From Megalopta genalis (taxonomy: Eukaryota; Arthropoda; Insecta; Hymenoptera; Halictidae): a stretch of DNA of 64,000 nucleotides. Under the pieces are notes generated by a model. The model saw nothing but the letters and a program-made list of their open reading frames with translations. It had not been told where the DNA came from and did not search any database. Shown here in pieces: positions 11,220-25,109 of the stretch; position 1 is the first letter of the stretch, and each line of letters opens with the position of its first letter. A program made the position numbers and the translations under genes. The stretch lies in assembly GCF_051020955.1 (NCBI RefSeq), contig NW_027476259.1:248001-312000 (forward strand). The letters are read 5' to 3'.

Positions 11220-12679
11220 GCGATGTAGAAAGCTTGGCTTCAAAACCATGGGAATCAAATGGTTTAGCTTCAAATACTTGTGACATGCATGATTTAGCTT
11301 CAACTACTAGCGAAAAAAACGAGTTAGCTTCAAATCCAAGCGAAACACATGATTTAGCTTCAAATCAATGCGAATTAGAAGGGTTATCTTCGAATCCATG
11401 CGAAACAAATGATATAGCTTCAAATACTTGTGATATACATGATTTAACTTCAACAGCATCCGAAACAAACGAGTTAGATTCAAATCCATGCGAAACACAT
11501 GATTTAGCTTCAAAACAATGCGAAGAAGTAGGCATATCTTCGAATCCATGCGTAACAAATGGATTAGCTTCTTATACTTGTGATATACATGATTTAGCTT
11601 CAACAGCATGCGAAATAAACGAGTTAGCTTCAAATCCATGCGAAACACATGATTTAGCTTCAAATCAATGCGAATTAGAAGGGTTATCTTGGAATCCATG
11701 CGAAACGTATGATATAGCTTCAAATACTTGTGGTATACATGATCTAGCTTCAACAGCATGCGAAACAAACGAGTTAGCTTCAAATCCATGCGAAACACAT
11801 GATTTAGCATCAAATCAATGCGAAGTAGAAGGCTGATCTTCGAATCCATGCGAAGCGAATGGTTTAGCTTCAAATACTTGTGATATACATGATTTAGCTT
11901 CAACAGCATGCGAAACAAACGAGTTAGCTTCAAATCCATGCGAAACACATGATTTAGCTTCAAATCAATGCGAATTAGAAGGGTTATCTTGGAATCCATG
12001 CGAAACGTATGATATAGCTTCAAATACTTGTGATATACATGATTTAGCTTCAACAGCATGCGAAACAAACGAGTTAGCTTCAAATCCATGCGAAACACAT
12101 GATTTAGCATCAAACCAATGCGAAGTAGGAGGCTGATCATCGAATCCATGCGAAGCAAGTGGTTTAGCTTCAAATACTTGTGGTATACATGATTTAGCTT
12201 CAACAGCATGCGAAACAAACGAGTTAGCTTCAAATCCATGCGAAACACATGATTTAGCTTCAAATCAATGCGAATTAGAAGGGTTATCTTGGAATCCATG
12301 CGAAACGTATGATATAGCTTCAAATACTTGTGATATACATGATTTAGCTTCAACAGCATGCGAAACAAACGAGTTAGCTTCAAAACCGAGCGAAACACAT
12401 GATTTAGCCTCAAATCAATGCGAAGTAGAAGGCTTAGCTTCGAATAAATGCGAAACAAATAGTTTAGCTTCAAATACTTTTGATATATATGATTTAGCTT
12501 CAACAGCATGCGAAACAAACGAGTTAGCTTCAAATCCATGCGAAACACATGATTTAGCTTCAAATCAATGCGATACAAATGGTTTAGCTTCAAATACTTG
12601 TGATATACATGATTCAGCTTCAACAGCATGCGAAACAAACGAGTTAGCTTCAAATCCATGCGAAACACATGATTTAGCA

Positions 12680-14689
12680 TCAAATCAATGCGAAGTAGAA
12701 GGCTGATCTTCGAATCCATGCGTAACAAATGGTTTAGCTGCAAATACTTGTGATATACATGATTTAGCTTCAACTGCATGCGAAACAAACGAGTTAGCTT
12801 CAAATCCATGCGAAACACATGATTTAGATTAAAATCAATGCGAAGTAGAAGGCTTATCTTCGAATCCATGCGAAGCAAATGGTTTAGCTTCAAATACTTG
12901 TGATATACATGATTTAGCTTCAACAGCATGCGAAACAAATGAGTTATATTCAAATCCAAGCGAAACACATGATTTATCTTGAAATCTATGCGAAGTAGAA
13001 AGCTTAGCTTCAAAACCATGGGAATCAAATGGTTTAGCTTCAAATACTTGTGATATACATGATTTAGCTTCAACTGCATGCGAAACAAACGAGTTAGCTT
13101 AAAATCCATGCGGAACACATGATTTAGCTTCAAATAAATGCGAAGTAGAAGGCTGATCTTCGAATCCATGCGAAGCTAATGGTTTAGCTTCAAATACTTT
13201 TGATACACTTGAGTTAGCTTCAACAGCATGCGAAACAAACGAGTTAGCTTCAAATCCTTGCGAAACACATGATTTTGCATCAAATCAATGCGAAGTGGAA
13301 GACTTATCTTCGAATCCATGCGAAACGAATAGTTTAGCTTCAAATACTTGTGATATACATGATTCAGCTTCAACTGCATGCGAAACAAACGAGTTAGCTT
13401 TAAATCCATGCGAAACACATGATTTAGATTAAAATCAATGCGAAGTAGAAGGCTTATCTTCGAATCCATGCGAACCAAATGGTTTTGCTTCAAATACTTG
13501 TGGTATACATGATTTAGCTACAACTGCATGCGAAAAAAACGAGTTAGCTTCAAAACCAAGCGAAACACATGATTTAGCCTCAAATCAATGCGAAGTAGAA
13601 GGCTTAGCTTCGAATAAATGCGAAACAAATGGTTTAGCTTCAAATACTTGTGATATATATGATTTAGCTTCTACAGCATGCGAAACAAACGAGTTAGCTT
13701 CAAATCCATGCGAAACACATGATTTAGCTTCAAATCAATGCGAAGTAGGAGGGTTATCTTTGAATCCATGCGAAACGTATGATATAGCTTCAAATACTTG
13801 TGATATACATGATTTAGCTTCAACAGCATGCGAAACAAACGAGTTAGCTTCAAAACCAAGCGAAACACATGATTTAGCCTCAAATCAATGCGAAGTAGAA
13901 GGCTTAGCTTCGAATAAATGCGAAACAAATAGTTTAGCTTCAAATACTTGTGATATATATGATTTAGCTTCAACAGCATGCGAAACAAACGAGTTAGCTT
14001 CAAATCCATGCGAAACACATGATTTAGCTTCAAATCAATGCGATACAAATGGTTTAGCTTCAAGTACTTGTGATATACATGATTTAGCTTCAACAGCATG
14101 CGAAACAAACGAGTTAGCTTCAAATCCATGCGAAACACATGATTTAGCATCAAATCAATGCTAAGTAGAAGGCTGATCTTCGAATCCATGCGTAACAAAT
14201 GGTTTAGCAGCAAATACTTGTGATATACATGATTTAGCTTCAACTGCATGCGAAACAAACGAGTTAGCTTCAAATCCATGCGAAACACATGATTTACCTT
14301 CAAATCAATGCGAAGTAGAAGGCTTATCTTCGAATCCATGCGAAGCAAATGGTTTAGCTTCAAATACTTGTGATATACATGATTTAGCTTCAACAGCATG
14401 CGAAACGAATGAGTTATATTCAAATCCAAGCGAAACACATGATTTATCTTGAAATCTATGCGAAGTAGAAAGCTTAGCTTCAAAACCATGGGAATCAAGT
14501 GGTTTAGCTTCAAATACTTGTGATATACATAATTTAGCTTCAACTGCATGCTAAACAAACGAGTTAGCTTAAAATCCATGCGGAACACATGATTTAGCTT
14601 CAAATCAATGCGAAGTAGAAGGCTGATCTTCGAATCCATGCGAATCAAATGGTTTAGCTTCAAATACTTTTGATATACATGATTTAGCA
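12680..14689. repeat. 2,010-bp tandem duplication, copy 1
   Basis: Its content repeats at 14,690-16,699 with the same rare variants in order: GAAGCTAATGG, GATACACTTGAG, GAAGTGGAAGAC, GAACCAAATGGTTTTGC and TGCTAAGTAG. The length is 67 monomers, not a multiple of 150. The junction falls inside a shared CATGATTTAGC. Confidence 0.88.
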
Positions 14690-16699
14690 TCAAATCAATG
14701 CGAAGTAGAAGGCTGATCTTCGAATCCATGCGTAACAAATGGTTTAGCTGCAAATACTTGTGATATACATGATTTAGCTTCAACTGCATGCGAAACAAAC
14801 GAGTTAGCTTCAAATCCATGCGAAACACATGATTTAGATTAAAATCAATGCGAAGTAGAAGGCTTATCTTCGAATCCATGCGAAGCAAATGGTTTAGCTT
14901 CAAATACTTGTGATATACATGATTTAGCTTCAACAGCATGCGAAACAAATGAGTTATATTCAAATCCAAGCGAAACACATGATTTATCTTGAAATCTATG
15001 CGAAGTAGAAAGCTTAGCTTCAAAACCATGGGAATCAAATGGTTTAGCTTCAAATACTTGTGATATACATGATTTAGCTTCAACTGCATGCGAAACAAAC
15101 GAGTTAGCTTAAAATCCATGCGGAACACATGATTTAGCTTCAAATAAATGCGAAGTAGAAGGCTGATCTTCGAATCCATGCGAAGCTAATGGTTTAGCTT
15201 CAAATACTTTTGATACACTTGAGTTAGCTTCAACAGCATGCGAAACAAACGAGTTAGCTTCAAATCCTTGCGAAACACATGATTTTGCATCAAATCAATG
15301 CGAAGTGGAAGACTTATCTTCGAATCCATGCGAAACGAATAGTTTAGCTTCAAATACTTGTGATATACATGATTCAGCTTCAACTGCATGCGAAACAAAC
15401 GAGTTAGCTTTAAATCCATGCGAAACACATGATTTAGATTAAAATCAATGCGAAGTAGAAGGCTTATCTTCGAATCCATGCGAACCAAATGGTTTTGCTT
15501 CAAATACTTGTGGTATACATGATTTAGCTACAACTGCATGCGAAAAAAACGAGTTAGCTTCAAAACCAAGCGAAACACATGATTTAGCCTCAAATCAATG
15601 CGAAGTAGAAGGCTTAGCTTCGAATAAATGCGAAACAAATGGTTTAGCTTCAAATACTTGTGATATATATGATTTAGCTTCTACAGCATGCGAAACAAAC
15701 GAGTTAGCTTCAAATCCATGCGAAACACATGATTTAGCTTCAAATCAATGCGAAGTAGGAGGGTTATCTTTGAATCCATGCGAAACGTATGATATAGCTT
15801 CAAATACTTGTGATATACATGATTTAGCTTCAACAGCATGCGAAACAAACGAGTTAGCTTCAAAACCAAGCGAAACACATGATTTAGCCTCAAATCAATG
15901 CGAAGTAGAAGGCTTAGCTTCGAATAAATGCGAAACAAATAGTTTAGCTTCAAATACTTGTGATATATATGATTTAGCTTCAACAGCATGCGAAACAAAC
16001 GAGTTAGCTTCAAATCCATGCGAAACACATGATTTAGCTTCAAATCAATGCGATACAAATGGTTTAGCTTCAAGTACTTGTGATATACATGATTTAGCTT
16101 CAACAGCATGCGAAACAAACGAGTTAGCTTCAAATCCATGCGAAACACATGATTTAGCATCAAATCAATGCTAAGTAGAAGGCTGATCTTCGAATCCATG
16201 CGTAACAAATGGTTTAGCAGCAAATACTTGTGATATACATGATTTAGCTTCAACTGCATGCGAAACAAACGAGTTAGCTTCAAATCCATGCGAAACACAT
16301 GATTTACCTTCAAATCAATGCGAAGTAGAAGGCTTATCTTCGAATCCATGCGAAGCAAATGGTTTAGCTTCAAATACTTGTGATATACATGATTTAGCTT
16401 CAACAGCATGCGAAACGAATGAGTTATATTCAAATCCAAGCGAAACACATGATTTATCTTGAAATCTATGCGAAGTAGAAAGCTTAGCTTCAAAACCATG
16501 GGAATCAAGTGGTTTAGCTTCAAATACTTGTGATATACATAATTTAGCTTCAACTGCATGCTAAACAAACGAGTTAGCTTAAAATCCATGCGGAACACAT
16601 GATTTAGCTTCAAATCAATGCGAAGTAGAAGGCTGATCTTCGAATCCATGCGAATCAAATGGTTTAGCTTCAAATACTTTTGATATACATGATTTAGCT
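14690..16699. repeat. 2,010-bp tandem duplication, copy 2
   Basis: This is the adjacent second copy. At its left edge monomer B runs straight into a D-type end (GATTTAGCATCAAATC), the expected scar of unequal exchange between out-of-register monomers. Confidence 0.88.
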
Positions 16700-18059
16700 T
16701 CAAATCAATGCGAATTAGAAGGGTTATCTTGGAATCCATGCGAAACGTATGATATAGCTTCAAATACTTGTGGTATACATGATTTAGCTTCAACAGCATG
16801 CGAAACAAACGAGTTAGCTTCAAATCCATGCGAAACACATGATTTAGCATCAAATCAATGCGAAGTAGAAGGCTGATCTTCGAATCCATGTGAAGCAAAT
16901 GGTTTAGCTTCAAATACTTGTGATATACATGATTTAGCTTCAACAGCATGCGAAACAAATGATTTATATTCAAATCCAAGCGAAACACATGATTTATCTT
17001 CAAATCTATGCGAATTAGAAGGGTTATCGTGGAATCCATGCGAAACGTATGATATAGCTTCAAATACTTGTGATATACATGATTTAGCTCCAACAGCATG
17101 CGAAACAGACGAGTTAGCTTCAAATCCATGCGAAACACATGATTTAGCATCAAATCAATGCGAAGTAGAAGGCTGATCTTCGAATCCATGCGAAGCAAAT
17201 GGTTTAGCTTCAAATACTTGTGATATACATGATTTAACTTCAACAGCATCCGAAACAAACGAGTTAGATTCAAATCCATGCGAAACACATGATTTAGCTT
17301 CAAAACAATGCGAAGAAGTAGGCATATCTTCGAATCCATGCGTAACAAATGGATTAGCTTCTTATACTTGTGATATACATGATTTAGCTTCAACAGCATG
17401 CGAAATAAACGAGTTAGCTTCAAATCCATGCGAAACACATGATTTAGCTTCAAATCAATGCGAATTAGAAGGGTTACCTTGGAATCCATGCGAAACGTAT
17501 GATATAGCTTCAAATACTTGTGGTATACATGATTTAGCTTCAACAGCATGCGAAACAAACGAGTTAGCTTCAAATCCATGCGAAACACATGATTTAGCAT
17601 CAAATCAATGCGAAGTAGAAGGCTGATCTTCGAATCCATGCGAAGCGAATGGTTTAGCTTCAAATACTTGTGATATACATGATTTAGCTTCAACAGCATG
17701 CGAAACAAACGAGTTAGCTTCAAATCCATGCGAAACACATGATTTAGATTCAAATCAATGCGAATTAGAAGGGTTATCTTGGAATCCATGCGAAACGTAT
17801 GATATAGCTTCAAATACTTGTGATATACATGATTTAGCTTCAACAGCATGCGAAACAAACGAGTTAGCTTCAAATCCATGCGAAACACATGATTTAGCAT
17901 CAAACCAATGCGAAGTAGGAGGCTGATCATCGAATCCATGCGAAGCAAGTGGTTTAGCTTCAAATACTTGTGATATACATGATTTAGCTTCAACAGCATG
18001 CGAAACAAATGAGTTATCTTCAAATCCAAGCGAAACACATGATTTATCTTCAAGTCAAT

Positions 18060-18959
18060 GCGATGTAGAAAGCTTGGCTTCAAAACCATGGGAATCAAAT
18101 GGTTTAGCTTCAAATACTTGTGATATGCATGATTTAGCTTCAACTACTAGCGAAAAAAACGAGTTAGCTTCAAATCCAAGCGAAACACATGATTTAGCTT
18201 CAAATCAATGCGAATTAGAAGGGTTATCTTCGAATCCATGCGAAACAAATGATATAGCTTCAAATACTTGTGATATACATGATTTAACTTCAACAGCATC
18301 CGAAACAAACGAGTTAGATTCAAATCCATGCGAAACACATGATTTAGCTTCAAATCAATGCGAATTAGAAGGGTTATCGTGGAATCCATGCGAAACGTAT
18401 GATATAGCTTCAAATACTTGTGATATACATGATTTAGCTCCAACAGCATGCGAAACAGACGAGTTAGCTTCAAATCCATGCAAAACACATGATTTAGCAT
18501 CAAATCAATGCGAAGTAGAAGGCTGATCTTCGAATCCATGCGAAGCGAATGGTTTAGCTTCAAATACTTGTGATATACATGATTTAGCTTCAACAGCATG
18601 CGAAACAAACGAGTTAGCTTCAAATCCATGCGAAACACATGATTTAGCTTCAAATCAATGCGAATTAGAAGGGTTATCTTGGAATCCATGCGAAACGTAT
18701 GATATAGCTTCAAATACTTGTGATATACATGATTTAGCTTCAACAGCATGCGAAACAAACGAGTTAGCTTCAAATCCATGCGAAACACATGATTTAGCAT
18801 CAAACCAATGCGAAGTAGGAGGCTGATCATCGAATCCATGCGAAGCAAGTGGTTTAGCTTCAAATACTTGTGATATACATGATTTAGCTTCAACAGCATG
18901 CGAAACAAATGAGTTATCTTCAAATCCAAGCGAAACACATGATTTATCTTCAAGTCAAT
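18060..18959. repeat. 900-bp marker module
   Basis: Six pentamers start with the marker pair. It is shorter than the neighbouring 1,050-bp modules by one pentamer. A CAAAACACATG variant in D near 18,480 recurs near 20,430. Confidence 0.85.
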
Positions 18960-19380
18960 GCGATGTAGAAAGCTTGGCTTCAAAACCATGGGAATCAAAT
19001 GGTTTAGCTTCAAATACTTGTGATATGCATGATTTAGCTTCAACTACTAGCGAAAAAAACGAGTTAGCTTCAAATCCAAGCGAAACACATGATTTAGCTT
19101 CAAATCAATGCGAATTAGAAGGGTTATCTTCGAATCCATGCGAAACAAATGATATTGCTTCAAATACTTGTGATATACATGATTTAACTTCAACAGCATC
19201 CGAAACAAACGAGTTAGATTCAAATCCATGCGAAACACATGATTTAGCTTCAAAACAATGTGAAGAAGTAGGCATATCTTCGAATCCATGCGTAACAAAT
19301 GGATTAGCTTCTTATACTTGTGATATACATGATTTAGCTTCAACAGCATGCGAAATAAACGAGTTAGCTTCAAATCCATG

Positions 19381-19680
19381 CGAAACACATGAGTTAGGTT
19401 CAAATCAATGCGAATTAGAAGGGTTATCTTCGAATCCATGCGAAACAAATGATATAGCTTCAAATACTTGTGATATACATGATTTAACTTCAACAGCATC
19501 CGAAACAAACGAGTTAGATTCAAATTCATGCGAAACACAAGATTTAGCTTCAAATCAATGCGAAGAAGTAGGCATATCTTCGAATCCATGCAAAACAAAT
19601 GGATTAGCTTCTTATACTTGTGATATACATGATTTAGCTTCAACAGCATGCGAAATAAACGAGTTAGCTTCAAATCCATG
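19381..19680. repeat. 300-bp double pentamer, tandem copy 1
   Basis: It carries GAGTTAGGTTC and CACAAGATTTAGC like the unit at 9,991. It also has a private CAAATTCATG substitution near 19,525 that is absent from the adjacent copy. Confidence 0.88.
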
Positions 19681-19980
19681 CGAAACACATGAGTTAGGTT
19701 CAAATCAATGCGAATTAGAAGGGTTATCTTCGAATCCATGCGAAACAAATGATATAGCTTCAAATACTTGTGATATACATGATTTAACTTCAACAGCATC
19801 CGAAACAAACGAGTTAGATTCAAATCCATGCGAAACACAAGATTTAGCTTCAAATCAATGCGAAGAAGTAGGCATATCTTCGAATCCATGCAAAACAAAT
19901 GGATTAGCTTCTTATACTTGTGATATACATGATTTAGCTTCAACAGCATGCGAAATAAACGAGTTAGCTTCAAATCCATG
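19681..19980. repeat. 300-bp double pentamer, tandem copy 2
   Basis: It is adjacent to and almost identical with 19,381-19,680. Homologous positions at 9,991 and 26,581 have one copy each, so this is a copy-number change within an otherwise shared module. Confidence 0.88.
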
Positions 19981-20909
19981 CGAAACACATGATTTAGCTT
20001 CAAATCAATGCGAATTAGAAGGGTTATCTTGGAATCCATGCGAAACGTATGATATAGCTTCAAATACTTGTGGTATACATGATTTAGCTTCAACAGCATG
20101 CGAAACAAACGAGTTAGCTTCAAATCCATGCGAAACACATGATTTAGCATCAAATCAATGCGAAGTAGAAGGCTGATCTTCGAATCCATGCGAAGCAAAT
20201 GGTTTAGCTTCAAATACTTGTGATATACATGATTTAGCTTCAACAGCATGCGAAACAAATGAGTTATATTCAAATCCAAGCGAAACACATGATTTATCTT
20301 CAAATCTATGCGAATTAGAAGGGTTATCGTGGAATCCATGCGAAACGTATGATATAGCTTCAAATACTTGTGATATACATGATTTAGCTCCAACAGCATG
20401 CGAAACAGACGAGTTAGCTTCAAATCCATGCAAAACACATGATTTAGCATCAAATCAATGCGAAGTAGAAGGCTGATCTTCGAATCCATGCGAAGCAAAT
20501 GGTTTAGCTTCAAATACTTGTGATATACATGATTTAGCTTCAACTGCATGCGAAACAAACGAGTTAGCTTAAAATCCATGCGGAAGACATGATTTTGCAT
20601 CAAATCAATGCGAAGTGGAAGGCTTATCTTCGAATCCATGCGAAACGAATAGTTCAGCTTCAAATACTTGTGATATAAATGATTCAGCTTCAACTGCATG
20701 CGAAACAAACGAGTTAGCTTTAAATCCATGCGAAACACATGATTTAGCATCAAATCAATGCGAAGTAGGAGGCTGATCATCGAATCCATGCGAAGCAAGT
20801 GGTTTAGCTTCAAATACTTGTGATATACATGATTTAGCTTCAACAGCATGCGAAACAAATGAGTTATCTTCAAATCCATGCGAAACACATGATTTATCTT
20901 CAAGTCAAT

Positions 20910-21959
20910 GCGATGTAGAAAGCTTGGCTTCAAAACCATGGGAATCAAATGGTTTAGCTTCAAATACTTGTGACATGCATGATTTAGCTTCAACTACTAG
21001 CGAAAAAAACGAGTTAGCTTCAAATCCAAGCGAAACACATGATTTAGCTTCAAATCAATGCGAATTAGAAGGGTTATCTTCGAATCCATGCGAAACAAAT
21101 GATATAGCTTCAAATACTTGTGATATACATGATTTAACTTCAACAGCATCCGAAACAAACGAGTTAGATTCAAATCCATGCGAAACACATGATTTAGCTT
21201 CAAAACAATGCGAAGAAGTAGGCATATCTTCGAATCCATGCGTAACAAATGGATTAGCTTCTTATACTTGTGATATACATGATTTAGCTTCAACAGCATG
21301 CGAAATAAACGAGTTAGCTTCAAATCCATGCGAAACACATGATTTAGCTTCAAATCAATGCGAATTAGAAGGGTTATCTTGGAATCCATGCGAAACGTAT
21401 GATATAGCTTCAAATACTTGTGGTATACATGATTTAGCTTCAACAGCATGCGAAACAAACGAGTTAGCTTCAAATCCATGCGAAACACATGATTTAGCAT
21501 CAAATCAATGCGAAGTAGAAGGCTGATCTTCGAATCCATGCGAAGCGAATGGTTTAGCTTCAAATACTTGTGATATACATGATTTAGCTTCAACAGCATG
21601 CGAAACAAACGAGTTAGCTTCAAATCCATGCGAAACACATGATTTAGCTTCAAATCAATGCGAATTAGAAGGGTTATCTTGGAATCCATGCGAAACGTAT
21701 GATATAGCTTCAAATACTTGTGATATACATGATTTAGCTTCAACAGCATGCGAAACAAACGAGTTAGCTTCAAATCCATGCGAAACACATGATTTAGCAT
21801 CAAACCAATGCGAAGTAGGAGGCTGATCATCGAATCCATGCGAAGCAAGTGGTTTAGCTTCAAATACTTGTGATATACATGATTTAGCTTCAACAGCATG
21901 CGAAACAAATGAGTTATCTTCAAATCCAAGCGAAACACATGATTTATCTTCAAGTCAAT
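20910..21959. repeat. 1,050-bp marker module
   Basis: Seven pentamers start with the marker. The marker here has GTGACATGCATG, a variant shared only with the one at 11,220 among those I compared. Confidence 0.86.
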
Positions 21960-24900
21960 GCGATGTAGAAAGCTTGGCTTCAAAACCATGGGAATCAAAT
22001 GGTTTAGCTTCAAATACTTGTGATATGCATGATTTAGCTTCAACTACTAGCGAAAAAAACGAGTTAGCTTCAAATCCAAGCGAAACACATGATTTAGCTT
22101 CAAATCAATGCGAATTAGAAGGGTTATCTTCGAATCCATGCGAAACAAATGATATAGCTTCAAATACTTGTGATATACATGATTTAACTTCAACAGCATC
22201 CGAAACAAACGAGTTAGATTCAAATCCATGCGAAACACATGATTTAGCTTCAAAACAATGTGAAGAAGTAGGCATATCTTCGAATCCATGCGTAACAAAT
22301 GGATTAGCTTCTTATACTTGTGATATACATGATTTAGCTTCAACAGCATGCGAAATAAACGAGTTAGCTTCAAATCCATGCGAAACACATGATTTAGCTT
22401 CAAATCAATGCGAATTAGAAGGGTTATCTTGGAATCCATGCGAAACGTATGATATAGCTTCAAATACTTGTGGTATACATGATCTAGCTTCAACAGCATG
22501 CGAAACAAACGAGTTAGCTTCAAATCCATGCGAAACACATGATTTAGCATCAAATCAATGCGAAGTAGAAGGCTGATCTTCGAATCCATGCGAAGCGAAT
22601 GGTTTAGCTTCAAATACTTGTGATATACATGATTTAGCTTCAACAGCATGCGAAACAAACGAGTTAGCTTCAAATCCATGCGAAACACATGATTTAGCTT
22701 CAAATCAATGCGAATTAGAAGGGTTATCTTGGAATCCATGCGAAACGTATGATATAGCTTCAAATACTTGTGATATACATGATTTAGCTTCAACAGCATG
22801 CGAAACAAACGAGTTAGCTTCAAATCCATGCGAAACACATGATTTAGCATCAAACCAATGCGAAGTAGGAGGCTGATCATCGAATCCATGCGAAGCAAGT
22901 GGTTTAGCTTCAAATACTTGTGATATACATGATTCAGCTTCAACTGCATGCGAAACAAACGAGTTAGCTTTAAATCCATGCGAAACACATGATTTAGATT
23001 AAAATCAATGCGAAGTAGAAGGCTTATCTTCGAATCCATGCGAACCAAATGGTTTTGCTTCAAATACTTGTGGTATACATGATTTAGCTACAACTGCATG
23101 CGAAAAAAACGAGTTAGCTTCAAAACCAAGCGAAACACATGATTTAGCCTCAAATCAATGCGAAGTAGAAGGCTTAGCTTCGAATAAATGCGAAACAAAT
23201 GGTTTAGCTTCAAATACTTGTGATATATATGATTTAGCTTCTACAGCATGCGAAACAAACGAGTTAGCTTCAAATCCATGCGAAACGTATGATATAGCTT
23301 CAAATACTTGTGATATACATGATTTAGCTTCAACAGCATGCGAAACAAACGAGTTAGCTTCAAAACCAAGCGAAACACATGATTTAGCCTCAAATCAATG
23401 CGAAGTAGAAGGCTTTGCTTCGAATAAATGCGAAACAAATAGTTTAGCTTCAAATACTTGTGATATATATGATTTAGCTTCAACAGCATGCGAAACAAAC
23501 GAGTTAGCTTCAAATCCATGCGAAACACATGATTTAGCTTCAAATCAATGCGATACAAATGGTTTAGCTTCAAGTACTTGTGATATACATGATTTAGCTT
23601 CAACAGCATGCGAAACAAACGAGTTAGCTTCAAATCCATGCGAAACACATGATTTAGCATCAAATCAATGCTAAGTAGAAGGCTGATCTTCGAATCCATG
23701 CGTAACAAATGGTTTAGCAGCAAATACTTGTGATATACATGATTTAGCTTCAACTGCATGCGAAACAAACGAGTTAGCTTCAAATCCATGCGAAACACAT
23801 GATTTACCTTCAAATCAATGCGAAGTAGAAGGCTTATCTTCGAATCCATGCGAAGCAAATGGTTTAGCTTCAAATACTTGTGATATACATGATTTAGCTT
23901 CAACACCATGCGAAACAAATGAGTTATATTCAAATCCAAGCGAAACACATGATTTATCTTGAAATCTATGCGAAGTAGAAAGCTTAGCTTCAAAACCATG
24001 GGAATCAAGTGGTTTAGCTTCAAATACTTGTGATATACATAATTTAGCTTCAACTGCATGCTAAACAAACGAGTTAGCTTAAAATCCATGCGGAACACAT
24101 GATTTAGCTTCAAATCAATGCGAAGTAGAAGGCTGATCTTCGAATCCATGCGAATCAAATGGTTTAGCTTCAAATACTTTTGATATACATGATTTAGCTT
24201 CAAATCAATGCGAATTAGAAGGGTTATCTTGGAATCCATGCGAAACGTATGATATAGCTTCAAATACTTGTGGTATACATGATTTAGCTTCAACAGCATG
24301 CGAAACAAACGAGTTAGCTTCAAATCCATGCGAAACACATGATTTAGCATCAAATCAATGCGAAGTAGAAGGCTGATCTTCGAATCCATGTGAAGCAAAT
24401 GGTTTAGCTTCAAATACTTGTGATATACATGATTTAGCTTCAACAGCATGCGAAACAAATGATTTATATTCAAATCCAAGCGAAACACATGATTTATCTT
24501 CAAATCTATGCGAATTAGAAGGGTTATCGTGGAATCCATGCGAAACGTATGATATAGCTTCAAATACTTGTGATATACATGATTTAGCTCCAACAGCATG
24601 CGAAACAGACGAGTTAGCTTCAAATCCATGCGAAACACATGATTTAGCATCAAATCAATGCGAAGTAGAAGGCTGATCTTCGAATCCATGCGAAGCAAAT
24701 GGTTTAGCTTCAAATACTTGTGATATACATGATTTAGCTTCAACTGCATGCGAAACAAACGAGTTAGCTTAAAATCCATGCGGAACACATGATTTTGCAT
24801 CAAATCAATGCGAAGTGGAAGGCTTATCTTCGAATCCATGCGAAACGAATAGTTCAGCTTCAAATACTTGTGATATAAATGATTCAGCTTCAACTGCATG

Positions 24901-25109
24901 CGAAACAAACGAGTTAGCTTTAAATCCATGCGAAACACATGATTTAGCATCAAATCAATGCGAAGTAGGAGGCTGATCATCGAATCCATGCGAAGCAAGT
25001 GGTTTAGCTTCAAATACTTGTGATATACATGATTTAGCTTCAACAGCATGCGAAACAAATGAGTTATCTTCAAATCCATGCGAAACACATGATTTATCTT
25101 CAAGTCAAT
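21960..25109. repeat. 3,150-bp marker interval
   Basis: One marker pair is followed by material of the 22.9-25.1 kb type. That stretch reproduces much of 6.2-8.5 kb, with 60 bp fewer between corresponding points (offset 16,650 falling to 16,590). Private changes include GGCTTTGCTTCG near 23,414. Confidence 0.82.

Larger units (their letters stand above)
11220..18059. repeat. Long marker interval (6,840 bp)
   Basis: One marker pair at its left end is followed by segments shared with 5.1-8.1 kb (offset 7,080 bp, then 9,090 bp after an internal 2,010-bp duplication). The shared stretch stops near 17,236, where the sequence switches to the GATTTAACTTCAACAGC family. Confidence 0.82.
18974..20176 (+). 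other. Longest + strand decapeptide stretch (400 codons), probably not a gene
   Basis: It reads as 40 consecutive decapeptides of the form C-[ED]-x-x-[DEG]-[LI]-[AS]-S-[NT]-x, starting at the CCATGG of the marker and ending at the recurrent TGA in GGCTGATC. Its length differs from the 200- and 300-codon versions elsewhere only by whole 300-bp double pentamers. The chain would be hydrophilic and acidic with one Cys per ten residues. It could be a relic of a coding minisatellite. I see no flanking gene structure. Confidence 0.12.
18960..20909. repeat. 1,950-bp marker module
   Basis: Thirteen pentamers start with the marker pair. It corresponds to the 1,650-bp module at 9,570 with an extra 300-bp double pentamer, since two copies lie in tandem at 19,381-19,980. 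Confidence 0.86.

Noticed and set aside
18974..20176. Pentapeptide-repeat protein
   Set aside because: The central Leu recurs every ten residues, not five, and the position two before it is His, Asn or Glu, not a small residue as in that family.
20155..20433. Small - strand open stretch of 92 codons in a third frame
   Set aside because: This frame has TGA at the D/E junction of most pentamers and is open here only because local variants (TCTATG) remove it. It is a shadow of the repeat.
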